Origin: Acidaminococcus timonensis
Lineage (GTDB): Bacteria > Bacillota > Negativicutes > Acidaminococcales > Acidaminococcaceae
DNA length: 64,000 nucleotides
NCBI RefSeq assembly: GCF_900106585.1
Contig: NZ_FNWH01000004.1
Location: forward strand, 186,001-250,000
Direction of reading: 5' to 3'
Both the position numbers and the translations under genes were made by a program. A model generated the notes under the pieces. It searched no databases. It saw nothing but the letters and a program-made list of their open reading frames with translations, and was not told the origin of the DNA. This document shows, one piece after another, positions 8,522 through 16,782 of the stretch. Numbering within the stretch: position 1 is the first letter of the stretch; each line of letters begins with the position of its first letter.

Positions 8522-9118
8522 ATGCTGCATGAGTTGACCAAAGGTATCATCAAGGAAAACCCGTTGTTCGTTCAGCTGCTGGGTGTATGTCCGTCGCTGG
8601 CAACGTCTACTTCCCTGACCAACGCAATCGGTATGGGCTGTGCCTTTACCTTCGTTCTGTTTTTCACCAACATGATCATTGCCGCCATCCGGAAACTGAT
8701 TCCGGATCAGATCCACATTCCCTGCTACATCGTAGTTATCGCTTCCGTGGTAACCGTGCTGGAAATGCTGATGAACGCTTTCGTACCGGCGCTGTACGCA
8801 GCCCTGGGCGTATTCGTTCCTCTGATCGTTGTTAACTGTATCGTACTGGGCCGTGCAGAAGCTTTCGCCTGCGACCACGGTATCATCGATTCTGCCCTGG
8901 ATGCCATCGGCATGGGCATCGGTTATACGTTCGCCCTGTTCTGCATCGCCTTCTTCCGTGAACTGATCGGTTCCGGCAAACTGTTCGACCACGTGGTCAT
9001 GCCTGCCGCCTATCAGCCTGTATTGATCTTCATCCTGCCGGCCGGCGCATTCCTGACCATGGGCTTTGTGTTCGCCGCTGTGAACTACTTCAAAGAAAGA
9101 GGTGCTCATAATGCATAG
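8522..9118 (+). CDS. rnfE: Rnf complex subunit E (RnfA/RnfE membrane subunit)
   Basis: 198-residue six-helix membrane protein, one of the two inverted-topology homologues that hold the membrane 2Fe-2S site and ion path. Family motifs: ENPLFVQLLGVCPSLA at the start, with the conserved Cys, and NCIVLGRAEAFA near the middle, matching the NCAILG motif of RnfA. I chose ATG 8522, 9 bases after AAAGGA; an in-frame TTG at 8504 precedes the ribosome site and is unlikely. It overlaps rnfA by 8 bases. Confidence 0.94.
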   Translation: MLHELTKGIIKENPLFVQLLGVCPSLATSTSLTNAIGMGCAFTFVLFFTNMIIAAIRKLIPDQIHIPCYIVVIASVVTVLEMLMNAFVPALYAALGVFVPLIVVNCIVLGRAEAFACDHGIIDSALDAIGMGIGYTFALFCIAFFRELIGSGKLFDHVVMPAAYQPVLIFILPAGAFLTMGFVFAAVNYFKERGAHNA

Positions 9119-9686
9119 TACTTTTGGCATTCTCTTCAGTTCCATTTTCGTCACCAACATCATTTTGTCCCGGTTCCTGGGGATGTGCTCCTTCCTGGGG
9201 GTTTCCAAGAACTTCAAGAACTCCGTCGGTATGAGCGCCGCCGTGTCCTTCGTCATGCTGCTGGCCTCCATGCTGTCCTACGCCTGCTATCATCTGCTCC
9301 TGGTGCCTTATCACCTGGAATACCTGAAGACCCTGGTCTTCATCCTGGCCATCGCCACCCTGGTACAGCTGGTTGAAATGTTCATGAAAAAGGCCATGCC
9401 CTCCCTGCACAAGGCCATGGGTATCTACCTGCCTCTGATCACCACCAACTGCGCCATCCTGGGTATCGCTCTGATCAACGTGGAAAGCAATTACAACTTC
9501 CTGGATTCCTGCGTGAACTCCATCGGTACGTCCATCGGTTATACCATGGCCATCCTGCTGTTCTCCTGCATCCGTGAACGTCTGGACGAAAACGCTCTGC
9601 CCAAATGCCTGCGGAACCTGCCGATCGCTTTGATCACTGCCAGCTGCATGTCCATTTCCATGATGGGGATGAGCGGCATCCATTGA
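9111..9686 (+). CDS. rnfA: Rnf complex subunit A (membrane subunit)
   Basis: 191-residue membrane protein paralogous to RnfE. It carries IILSRFLGMCSFLGVS with the Cys expected to ligand the intramembrane Fe-S cluster, and TTNCAILGIALINVES in the second half. The ATG at 9111 has an AAAGAGG site at the right distance and lies inside the rnfE end; an in-frame GTG at 9102 sits in that site and is rejected. The order C-D-G-E-A-B is that of clostridial Rnf operons. Confidence 0.94.
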   Translation: MHSTFGILFSSIFVTNIILSRFLGMCSFLGVSKNFKNSVGMSAAVSFVMLLASMLSYACYHLLLVPYHLEYLKTLVFILAIATLVQLVEMFMKKAMPSLHKAMGIYLPLITTNCAILGIALINVESNYNFLDSCVNSIGTSIGYTMAILLFSCIRERLDENALPKCLRNLPIALITASCMSISMMGMSGIH

Positions 9687-9704
9687 GTTAGGAGCTGAAA
9701 AACT

Positions 9705-10622
9705 ATGATTACAACTGCTGCGATCCTGGTCGCCGTACTGGGCGGTGTATTCGGCCTGGTACTGGCTACGGCCAGCAAGAAATTTGCCGTTGAAGAAGAT
9801 CCCCGTATCGGGGAAATCACCAACCTGCTGCCCGGCGCCAACTGCGGCGGGTGCGGGTATGCCGGCTGCGGCGCCCTGGCTGATGCCATCGTTTCCGGTA
9901 AGGAAAAGGATGCCACCAGATGCGTGGTCGCCAACCCCGACGCCAAGAAGGCCATTGCTGCTGTGATGGGTGTGGAAACCGATGACAACGCTGACGCTGT
10001 CCGCATCATCCCCCGCCTGCACTGCAATGGCTGCACCGCCAACCGGACCCCTGTGGCTGACCGGGAAGGCATCCACAACTGCTATGTAAAGGCTGCCACC
10101 GCCGGCGGCCCCGGCCAGTGCAACTTCGGCTGCTTTGGCGACGGTGCCTGCGTGGACGCCTGCAACTTCGGCGCCCTGAAGATCGGCAAAAACGGTCTGC
10201 CTGAATTCGACTACAACAAGTGCGTGGGCTGCGGTGCCTGCTCCAAGGCCTGCCCGCAGCTGCTGATCGAAATGCTGCCTGCCAACGAAAAAGTCCTGGT
10301 ACAGTGCAACAACCGGGAAAAAGGCAAGGCTGCCATGACCAACTGCAAGGTATCCTGCATCAGCTGCGGCATGTGCGTACGGAACTGCCCGCAGAAATGC
10401 ATCACCCTGGAAGATACCCCCAACGGCAGCATCCCCGTCATCGACTACACCAAGTGCGATGGCTGCGGCATCTGCGTACAGAAATGCCCGCGGAAGTGCC
10501 TGGTTGACATCGTTCCTGTGGAAGGGTCTCCGGACGCTCCCAAGAAGGCAGAACCCACCGGCTGCGCCTGCTGCGCCATGGCCGATCAATGTCCTTCCGC
10601 CCAGGCCCAGAAACAGGCCTGA
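9705..10622 (+). CDS. rnfB: Rnf complex subunit B (polyferredoxin)
   Basis: 305 residues. One N-terminal membrane anchor is followed by the Fe-S domain CGGCGYAGCGALADA with its fourth Cys at ATRC, which takes electrons from ferredoxin. A middle Cys-rich segment (CNGCTANR, CFGDGACVDAC) and ferredoxin-like pairs follow: CVGCGACSKACP, CISCGMCVRNCP and CDGCGICVQKCP. This suggests at least five or six clusters. The Cys-rich tail (TGCACCAMADQC) is unusual. TTAGGAG lies 10 bases before the ATG. It ends 11 bases before apbE. Confidence 0.95.
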   Translation: MITTAAILVAVLGGVFGLVLATASKKFAVEEDPRIGEITNLLPGANCGGCGYAGCGALADAIVSGKEKDATRCVVANPDAKKAIAAVMGVETDDNADAVRIIPRLHCNGCTANRTPVADREGIHNCYVKAATAGGPGQCNFGCFGDGACVDACNFGALKIGKNGLPEFDYNKCVGCGACSKACPQLLIEMLPANEKVLVQCNNREKGKAAMTNCKVSCISCGMCVRNCPQKCITLEDTPNGSIPVIDYTKCDGCGICVQKCPRKCLVDIVPVEGSPDAPKKAEPTGCACCAMADQCPSAQAQKQA

Positions 10623-10633
10623 TAAGGAGATCC

Positions 10634-11632
10634 ATGAAAAAACTATTAGCATCGCTTCTGGTTTTCAGCAGCCTGACTTGTGCAGGCTGCTTTTTTCAAC
10701 CGGAAAAACAGGAAGATACCCGGTTCATGATGGATACCATTGTGACCATCACCACCACCGGAAACAGCAAAAAAGATCTGACGGACGCCACCAACGACGC
10801 CATGAGCCTGTTCCAGACCATTGCCACCCAGACGGACCCCTATGCGGAGCAGGGACCGGAAGACCTGTACGCCATCAACCAGGCAGCAGGCCGGGGACCC
10901 CACAAGGCCTCCCCCTACCTGATGGACATCCTGAGCCAGGTGCAGCCCCTGCAGGACCGTAACCTGGACCTGACCCTGGGCCCGGTGATCCAGGTGTGGA
11001 ACCGGCATAAGGAAGACAAAACCGTGCCCGCAAAGGCAGAAATCGCCCAGGCACTGGCCAAATGCGGTCCGGAGAAGTATACTTTAGACGTAGCCGGGAA
11101 CACGGTGACCCTGGCCCCCGGTGCCCAGCTGGATCTGGGAGCCGTGGCCAAGGGCTATGCCGTGGAGCAGGCTGCTGAGCTGCTGCGCCGGGACAAACGG
11201 GTGAAAACGGCCCTCATCAACGCCGGTGGAAACATCAAAGTGCTGGGCAGCAAGGAAGACGGTTCCCCCTGGAAGATCGGCGTGCAGGATCCCCGGAACC
11301 CCCAGAAGGTGCTGGGTACCCTGGCCGTGAAAGACGGGACGGCCATTGCCACCAGCGGCGACTACCAGCGGTATTATGAGGTGGACGGAAAACGGTACCA
11401 CCACATCCTGGATCCCCGGACCGGCTGGCCGGCCTGGAATGCCCGTTCTGTCACCGTAGTGACCCATTCCGCCTTCTGGGCGGACTACTACTCCACCCTG
11501 CTGTTCGTACTGCCCTGGCAGAAAGCCATGGACCTGGTGGAGCAGAATCCCGATCTGGAAATGCTGTATGTGGAGGAAGACGGCACCGTCCACCTGTCCT
11601 CCGGCCTGAAAACCATCTATACCCCTGAATAA
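10634..11632 (+). CDS. apbE: FAD:protein FMN transferase ApbE (lipoprotein)
   Basis: Transfers FMN from FAD onto Thr/Ser of RnfG and RnfD, so its place directly behind rnfB fits. 332 residues. The N-terminus MKKLLASLLVFSSLTCAGC is a lipoprotein signal, with the lipid-bearing Cys probably the second of the pair. The domain shows the family features MDTIVTITTTG, LDLGAVAKGYAVEQAA, INAGGNIKVLG and HHILDPRTGWPA. ATG 10634 is chosen because AAGGAG lies 6-8 bases upstream; the frame extends further upstream into rnfB without a ribosome site. Confidence 0.94.
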   Translation: MKKLLASLLVFSSLTCAGCFFQPEKQEDTRFMMDTIVTITTTGNSKKDLTDATNDAMSLFQTIATQTDPYAEQGPEDLYAINQAAGRGPHKASPYLMDILSQVQPLQDRNLDLTLGPVIQVWNRHKEDKTVPAKAEIAQALAKCGPEKYTLDVAGNTVTLAPGAQLDLGAVAKGYAVEQAAELLRRDKRVKTALINAGGNIKVLGSKEDGSPWKIGVQDPRNPQKVLGTLAVKDGTAIATSGDYQRYYEVDGKRYHHILDPRTGWPAWNARSVTVVTHSAFWADYYSTLLFVLPWQKAMDLVEQNPDLEMLYVEEDGTVHLSSGLKTIYTPE

Positions 11633-11645
11633 AAGGAGATTCCGT

Positions 11646-12023
11646 ATGCGCAAGAATGATTTCTGGCTGATCCTGGTCCTTGTGATCCTGGCCCTCGGCA
11701 GCACCTTTTTCTTCCGGTCCAACACCTCCGCCAAGGATAAAGTCCTGGTGGTGAAACAGGACCAGCAGGTGATTCAGCGGATCGAACTGAAGAAGATCAC
11801 CGCCGAGACCAAGCTGATCGTCCCGGTGGCGGATGGGGAACTCACCGTCCTGTACGACAGGGACGGCGCCCGGGTCACCTCTTCACCCTGCCCGGATAAA
11901 GTCTGCATCCACCAGGGCAAGATCACCCGGAGCGGCCAGACCATTGCCTGCGTACCGGAAAAAGTCCTGGTCACCATCACCACTGCTGCAAAGGAGAATG
12001 ATCATGATGCCATCCTCCGGTAA
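11646..12023 (+). CDS. NusG domain II-containing membrane-anchored protein
   Basis: 125 residues: one N-terminal transmembrane helix (WLILVLVILALGSTFFF), then a beta-rich domain ending in SSPCPDKVCIHQGKI, typical of the NusG-II family. The two Cys of CPDKVC could form a disulfide or metal site outside the membrane. Such genes often lie beside FMN-binding proteins, ApbE and Gx-type transporters in Firmicutes, suggesting a flavoprotein or redox-related role that is not established. It overlaps the next gene by 20 bases. Confidence 0.85.
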   Translation: MRKNDFWLILVLVILALGSTFFFRSNTSAKDKVLVVKQDQQVIQRIELKKITAETKLIVPVADGELTVLYDRDGARVTSSPCPDKVCIHQGKITRSGQTIACVPEKVLVTITTAAKENDHDAILR

Positions 12024-12525
12024 CCTCACCATCCACGACCTGACCCAGCTGGGGGTGCTGCTGGCTGCCGCCATCGCCCTGCGGCTGGCGGAAACCAGTC
12101 TGGCCTGGCTGCTGCCCCTGCCCGGAGCCCATCTGGGCCTGGCCAACACCGTGACCATCATCGTGCTGTACCTGTACGGGGTGCAGAAAGGTGCGCTGTT
12201 CCTGGCGGCCCGGCTGCTGCTCACCGGGCTGCTGTTCACCGGGCTCCTGACCCCGGGCTTTCTCATCGGCCTGGGCGGCGCTGTGCTCAGTTTCATCGGC
12301 ATGGCCCTGGCTGTGAAATACCAGTGGTTCTCCACCGTTGGCGTGGGGCTTTTGGGAGCCTTCCTCCACAACTGTGGCCAGATCCTCATTGCCGTAGGGA
12401 TCATGATGACACCGGCCCTGTTCTCCTACCTGCCCGTGCTGATTGCCATCGGCATCCCCACCGGCCTGTTCACCGGCTTTCTGGCCGGATTTTTCCTGGA
12501 CAGGCTGAAAAAAGAGAAACCCTAA
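12004..12525 (+). CDS. Gx transporter family / heptaprenyl diphosphate synthase component I-like membrane protein
   Basis: 173-residue protein with about five hydrophobic segments, Leu/Gly-rich throughout. PGAHLGLANTVTIIVLYLYG and GAFLHNCGQILIAVGIM match the conserved helices of this family. It was once annotated as a heptaprenyl diphosphate synthase component; the shape is that of a small transporter, perhaps an S component, and its substrate is unknown. An AAGGAG site precedes ATG 12004, inside the NusG-II gene. Its place in the Rnf/ApbE operon suggests a flavin- or quinone-precursor link, which is inference. Confidence 0.82.
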   Translation: MMPSSGNLTIHDLTQLGVLLAAAIALRLAETSLAWLLPLPGAHLGLANTVTIIVLYLYGVQKGALFLAARLLLTGLLFTGLLTPGFLIGLGGAVLSFIGMALAVKYQWFSTVGVGLLGAFLHNCGQILIAVGIMMTPALFSYLPVLIAIGIPTGLFTGFLAGFFLDRLKKEKP

Positions 12526-12538
12526 GGAGGCCTCATCC

Positions 12539-13186
12539 GTGGAATCTGCAGATTCGTTCGATACCCTGAAAAAACAGCTGGAAGACTGCACCGCCTGCCC
12601 TCTGCGGGGCGACTGTCAGGCCCCGGTAGGCTGGTTCGGCAGCCTGGAAAGCCCTCTCATGATTGTAGGCGAAGGCCCCGGCGGCGTGGAGGATGACTAC
12701 GGCTGTCCTCTGATCGGCCCCAGCGGCCAGCTGCTGGACAAGGCCCTGTGGTCCGTAAGGATCACCCGGGATCGGGTGTATACCACCAATGTGATCAAAT
12801 GCCGACCCAAAGGCAACCGCACCCCCACGGTGGAGGAAGGTGCCTTCTGTGCCAGACGCTGGCTGGATCAGGAAATCCGGCTGCTGCAGCCCAAAGTGAT
12901 CCTGGGGCTGGGCAGCGTAGCCCTGCGGTATTTCCGGGGGCCGGATGCCCGCATCACCCGGGAACGGGGCCAGTGGTACACGACCACGGAAGGCATCCCC
13001 TTCCTGGCCACCTTCCATCCCTCCTACCTGCTGCGCCTCAGCGGCCAGGCCCAGATTGCCGCCAAATGGGAGGTATTCCACGACCTGGAGGCCGTCAAGG
13101 CCAAAGTGGAGGCCGCCGTCCCGGGCTACAACTGGAACAGCGGGGCGCCGGTGCATCTGTTTGAGCTGTTCCGGAAACGGAACTGA
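12539..13186 (+). CDS. Uracil-DNA glycosylase, family 4/5-like Fe-S type
   Basis: Removes uracil from DNA to start base-excision repair. 215 residues. The CTACPLRGDC pair near residues 14-23, with later Cys (CRPKGNRTP and FCARRW), fits the 4Fe-4S cluster of family 4. MIVGEGPGGVEDDYGCPLIGPSGQLLD matches motif I (GEGPG) and PLIGPSG. The second active-site motif is FHPSYLLR. A GTG start at 12539 follows AAGGAGG by 8 bases. It is the last gene of the Rnf transcription unit, with the terminator 39 bases on. Confidence 0.88.
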   Translation: MESADSFDTLKKQLEDCTACPLRGDCQAPVGWFGSLESPLMIVGEGPGGVEDDYGCPLIGPSGQLLDKALWSVRITRDRVYTTNVIKCRPKGNRTPTVEEGAFCARRWLDQEIRLLQPKVILGLGSVALRYFRGPDARITRERGQWYTTTEGIPFLATFHPSYLLRLSGQAQIAAKWEVFHDLEAVKAKVEAAVPGYNWNSGAPVHLFELFRKRN

Positions 13187-13224
13187 AAAAGAGCCTGCGG
13201 CAAATTTTTACCTGTAACGTATGA

Positions 13225-13256
13225 CGGGGTGTGAATGATTTCACACCCCGATTTTT
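13225..13256 (+). terminator. Terminator of the Rnf-apbE-udg unit
   Basis: Arms CGGGGTGTGAA (13225-13235) and TTCACACCCCG (13240-13250), four-base loop, followed by ATTTTT. The stem belongs to the GGGGTGTGAAA hairpin family seen at five other intergenic sites in the window. The -10-like TACAAT of the next gene starts 5 bases later, at 13261. Confidence 0.9.
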
Positions 13257-13289
13257 ATGCTACAATGGGAGAAAAGAGAGGTGTTTGCC

Positions 13290-14687
13290 ATGACCATTCT
13301 TGCATCTTTTGCCGTACCCCATCCCCCCATCATCCTGCCGGAAATCGGGCGGGGTGAAGAAAAGAAGATCCAGAAGACTATCGACGCCTACGATACAGTC
13401 ATGAAGGCGGCCGCGGATCTCAATCCCGATACCCTGGTGATTACCAGCCCCCATGCGGAGCTGTACCTGGATTATTTCCACATCGCCCCCGGCTCCCGTG
13501 GCCGGGGCAGTTTCGCCCAGTTCCGGGCACCCCAGGTGGAAATCGCCGTGGACTACGACACCACCCTGGCTTCCCTGATCGCCGATGATGCCCAAAAAGC
13601 CGGTATCCCGGCCGGGTTCGAAGGGGAACGGAATCCGGAACTGGATCATGCCACCATGATCCCCCTGTACTTTTTCCGCAAATACAAGCCCCTGGACCAG
13701 GTGAAGGTGGTCCGCATCGGCCTGTCCGGTTTTCCGGCGGACGTACACTACAAACTGGGCCAGTGCATCCGCCGGGCCGTGGACCAGCTGGGCCGCCGGG
13801 TGGTGTTCATCGCCAGCGGGGATCTCTCCCACAAACTGCTGCCGGAAGGTCCCTACGGCGCAGTGCCCGAAGGTCCGGTATTCGACAGGGCCTGTACAGA
13901 ATGCCTGGAAAAAAGCGACTTCCTGCGCCTGCTGACCCTGGATGACTCCCTGTGCACCCGGGCCGCCGAATGCGGCCTGCGTTCCTTCTGGATCATGACC
14001 GGAGCCTGGGACGAGGTGGCCCTGAAGTCCCGCCTGCTGTCCTATGAAGGCCCCTTCGGCGTGGGCTACGGGGTGGCCTCCTTCTATCCGGAAGGGCCGG
14101 ATCCCAGCCGCCAGTTCCTGCTGCCCCTGCTCCAGTACCAGAAAAAGCAGAAGGAAGAACGGATCGCCCACGAGGATCCTTATGTGAAACTGGCCCGGCT
14201 GTCCGTGGAAACCTTCGTAAAGACCGGGGAACCGGCCCGGCTTCCCGCCCAGCTGCCGGATGAAATGCGGACCACCCGGGCCGGTGCCTTCGTGTCCCTC
14301 CACCTCCACGGCCAGCTGCGGGGCTGTATCGGCACCATCAGTCCGGTGCGCTCCTGTGTGGCGGAAGAGATCCTGCAGAACGGCATCTCTGCTGCCACCC
14401 GCGATCCCCGGTTTCCCCCGGTACAGCCCTGGGAACTGTCCGACCTGGAATACAATGTGGACGTGCTGGGCAAGCCCGAGCCGGTGGCCGATGCCGGCCA
14501 GCTGGACCCAAAGAAGTACGGTGTCATCGTGAAAAGTGCCTGTGATGAACGGAAAGGCCTCCTGCTGCCCGATCTGGACGGGGTGGATACAACGGCTGAG
14601 CAGATCAGCATCGCCCGTCAGAAAGGCAATATCGGCGCCAGAGAGCCCGTTGAACTGTACCGGTTCCAGGTGGTGAGACACAAATGA
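13290..14687 (+). CDS. AmmeMemoRadiSam system protein: MEMO1-AMMECR1 fusion
   Basis: 465 residues joining two domains that are separate proteins in eukaryotes. Residues 1-270 are MEMO1-like, a relative of class III extradiol dioxygenases (AVPHPPIILPEIG, TSPHAELYLDYF, NPELDHATMIPLYF, FIASGDLSHKL, with His residues placed as metal ligands). Residues about 290-465 are AMMECR1-like, with the signature LRGCIGTI (LHLHGQLRGCIGTISP) and RDPRFPPVQPWELSDL. ATG 13290 follows an AGAGAGG site. It overlaps the radical SAM gene by 4 bases. Members of this three-part set co-occur widely; their reaction is unproven. Confidence 0.9.
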   Translation: MTILASFAVPHPPIILPEIGRGEEKKIQKTIDAYDTVMKAAADLNPDTLVITSPHAELYLDYFHIAPGSRGRGSFAQFRAPQVEIAVDYDTTLASLIADDAQKAGIPAGFEGERNPELDHATMIPLYFFRKYKPLDQVKVVRIGLSGFPADVHYKLGQCIRRAVDQLGRRVVFIASGDLSHKLLPEGPYGAVPEGPVFDRACTECLEKSDFLRLLTLDDSLCTRAAECGLRSFWIMTGAWDEVALKSRLLSYEGPFGVGYGVASFYPEGPDPSRQFLLPLLQYQKKQKEERIAHEDPYVKLARLSVETFVKTGEPARLPAQLPDEMRTTRAGAFVSLHLHGQLRGCIGTISPVRSCVAEEILQNGISAATRDPRFPPVQPWELSDLEYNVDVLGKPEPVADAGQLDPKKYGVIVKSACDERKGLLLPDLDGVDTTAEQISIARQKGNIGAREPVELYRFQVVRHK

Positions 14688-15523
14688 CCCAGGAGGCCAA
14701 ACGCACCTGTACCCTGTGTCCCCACCACTGTACCCTGGCGCCGGGGGCTGTGGGGTTCTGCCGGGCCCGGGAGAACGCGGAGGGAACAATCATAGACCGG
14801 AATTACGGTCTCCTTACCTCCCTGGCGCTGGACCCCATCGAAAAGAAACCCCTGCGCCGGTTCCATCCGGGCAGCCTGATCCTGTCCGTGGGCAGCTTCG
14901 GCTGCAACCTGCGCTGTCCGTTCTGCCAGAATGCCTCCATCTCCCAGGCAGGCCCGGAGACCGCCCGGCTGAAAGTACTGCCCCGGCAGCTGCTGCAGCT
15001 GGCCCTGGAATACAGGGAAAAAGCCGGGAACATCGGGGTGGCCTTCACCTACAACGAGCCCCTGACAGGGTACGAATATGTGCGGGACTGCTGCCGCCTG
15101 CTGAAAGAAAATGATCTTTCCACCGTCCTGGTCACCAACGGCATGATCGATTCCCGGGCCTGGCAGGAGCTGCTGCCCCTGATCGACGCCGCCAACATCG
15201 ACCTGAAGGGGTTCACACCGGCGTTCTACCACTGGCTCCAGGGAGACCTGGAAACCGTAAAAACGAACATCAAACTGGCAGTGGAAGCCGGCTGTCACGT
15301 GGAGGTGACCACCCTGGTCATCCCCGGCAAAAACGACAGTGTGGACGAAATGGAGCAGGAAGCCGCCTGGCTGGCCGGCATATCCCCGGACCTGCCCCTG
15401 CACCTGTCCCGGTACTTCCCCCGCTGGCAGCTAAGCACCCCCGCCACCCCGGTGCCCACGGTGTACCATTTGGCCAGGGTGGCCCGGAAATGGCTGAAAC
15501 ACGTGTATGAGGGAAATTGCTGA
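14684..15523 (+). CDS. amrS: AmmeMemoRadiSam system radical SAM enzyme
   Basis: 279 residues. The N-terminal Cys set CTLCPHHC...GFCRAR resembles an auxiliary Fe-S site; the radical SAM cluster is CNLRCPFCQN (CX3CX2C) around residue 70. FTYNEPLTGYEYVRD and VTNGMI are typical of pyruvate-formate-lyase-activase-like members. The start lies inside the stop of the MEMO1-AMMECR1 fusion (ATGA), so the two are translated together. A very strong bidirectional terminator follows 8 bases after the stop. Substrate unknown. Confidence 0.9.
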   Translation: MTQEAKRTCTLCPHHCTLAPGAVGFCRARENAEGTIIDRNYGLLTSLALDPIEKKPLRRFHPGSLILSVGSFGCNLRCPFCQNASISQAGPETARLKVLPRQLLQLALEYREKAGNIGVAFTYNEPLTGYEYVRDCCRLLKENDLSTVLVTNGMIDSRAWQELLPLIDAANIDLKGFTPAFYHWLQGDLETVKTNIKLAVEAGCHVEVTTLVIPGKNDSVDEMEQEAAWLAGISPDLPLHLSRYFPRWQLSTPATPVPTVYHLARVARKWLKHVYEGNC

Positions 15524-15531
15524 ACGCATAC

Positions 15532-15571
15532 AAAAACAGCGATAGAGTTGCGCTTCTCTATCGCTGTTTTT
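15532..15571 (+). terminator. Strong terminator after amrS
   Basis: 16-bp perfect stem, arms AAAAACAGCGATAGAG (15532-15547) and CTCTATCGCTGTTTTT (15556-15571) around an 8-base loop. The A-run/T-run makes it potentially bidirectional. Confidence 0.92.
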
Positions 15572-16107
15572 GCTTGAAGGTTGACAATAAAAATGGTTCG
15601 GGTTGGAGAAACCTGAGGAGTGGTGGTTCCTCCAAATGAGAGGGAGTGGAATGTCCAGGGGCACACAACCTGTCATTCCTATGACAATGATTTCAGAAGA
15701 TCCCGGAGGACCTTCCAAAAACGACAATAAGTAAGGGGAGTGGTATGGGTTAGTTTTTGCTAACCCATACCTTGAAAAAAATAAAGACAATGCGGTTAGT
15801 CTTTACTTACAGGAGTGATTCTAGCATATTGTTAGGAAATATGCAAGCTTTTTTCAAAAAAACTTGAAAAAGGTTTGAATCATTTTTTCTCTCCCCAACC
15901 AGAATTGTACCACTTATCCCCTAAAAATCAAGGTATTATGCGGATTTATCTGTTCTTTTTCCATATATAGTTTAGGCTAACTTATTTCATTAAAATTTGC
16001 CTATGACAAATTCTATATCCTGTTGTATCCGACTCTTTCACCCCCATTTCATTTTTCTCCTTTATCCTATAAAATGAAAGAAACTGGATTCACAGGAGGT
16101 TACGCAT
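15572..16107. other. 530-bp intergenic region with a 12-bp palindrome
   Basis: No credible protein gene. At 15742-15771 lies a perfect stem-loop, GGTATGGGTTAG / CTAACCCATACC with TTTTTG loop, lacking a clear T-run on either strand. The sequence around 15595-15690 has further short palindromes (GGAGAAACC...GGTGGTTCCTCC), so a structured RNA is possible but none is recognised. From about 15830 the DNA becomes strongly A+T-rich. The promoter of the response-regulator gene probably lies near its end: TATAAA at 16069-16074, with GGAGG before the ATG at 16108. Confidence 0.45.
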
Positions 16108-16782
16108 ATGAAAATCCTTGTTGCAGAAGATGAACCCACGTTAAATAAGATCATTGCCAAGCGGCTGAAAATCGAGACCTATTCGGTGGACAGTGCCTTC
16201 AACGGCAAAGAAGCCCTGGAATATCTGAATGCCGCCGAATATGACCTGCTGATCGTGGATATCATGATGCCCGAGATGGATGGCCTGACGCTGGTAAAGA
16301 CCATCCGGCAACAGGGCTCCCAGGTGCCCGTCCTGTTTTTGACCGCACTGGACAGCACCCAGGACAAAGTCACCGGTCTGGACAGCGGCGGTGACGATTA
16401 TCTGGTGAAGCCCTTTGAATTTGACGAGCTGCTGGCCCGTATCCGCAGCCTGCTCCGGCGCAGCAATCCCCAGCAGACCGCCAGCACCCAGCTTTCCCTG
16501 GCTGATCTGACCCTGGATACCCGGACCCATACTGTAACCCGGGCCGGCAAGGAAATCGCCCTGACCCCCAAAGAATTCTCCGTGCTGGATTACCTGCTGC
16601 GGAACCAGGGCACCGTCCTTTCCCGGGAACAGATCCTGGAGCATGCCTGGGATTTTTCCTATGAAGGGTATTCCAACATGGTGGATGTGTACATCAAGAC
16701 CCTGCGAAAAAAGATCGACAGGGATTTTACGCCCAAGCTGCTGCACACCGTAAGAGGAGCGGGCTATGTGCTCAAAGTGTAA
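16108..16782 (+). CDS. OmpR-family response regulator
   Basis: 224 residues. Receiver domain with the acidic pair E8/D9 and phospho-acceptor Asp51 (LLIVDIMMPEMDG), conserved Thr in LFLTALDS and Lys in DYLVKPFEF. C-terminal winged helix (about 130-224) with LTPKEFSVLDYLLRN and VDVYIKTLRKKID. It overlaps the kinase gene by 17 bases, so the pair is translationally coupled. The start is set by GGAGG 8-9 bases upstream. Likely targets are the exported PepSY-like and basic proteins just downstream. Confidence 0.93.
   Translation: MKILVAEDEPTLNKIIAKRLKIETYSVDSAFNGKEALEYLNAAEYDLLIVDIMMPEMDGLTLVKTIRQQGSQVPVLFLTALDSTQDKVTGLDSGGDDYLVKPFEFDELLARIRSLLRRSNPQQTASTQLSLADLTLDTRTHTVTRAGKEIALTPKEFSVLDYLLRNQGTVLSREQILEHAWDFSYEGYSNMVDVYIKTLRKKIDRDFTPKLLHTVRGAGYVLKV

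Noticed and set aside
15295-15790. Minus-strand small proteins overlapping the end of amrS
   Set aside because: They overlap a certain gene and a perfect terminator and show no domain or ribosome site.
16021-16107. T-box or riboswitch before the two-component system
   Set aside because: No T-box, SAM, TPP, FMN or cobalamin consensus motif could be recognised; only a plain promoter-like TATAAA and ribosome site are seen.
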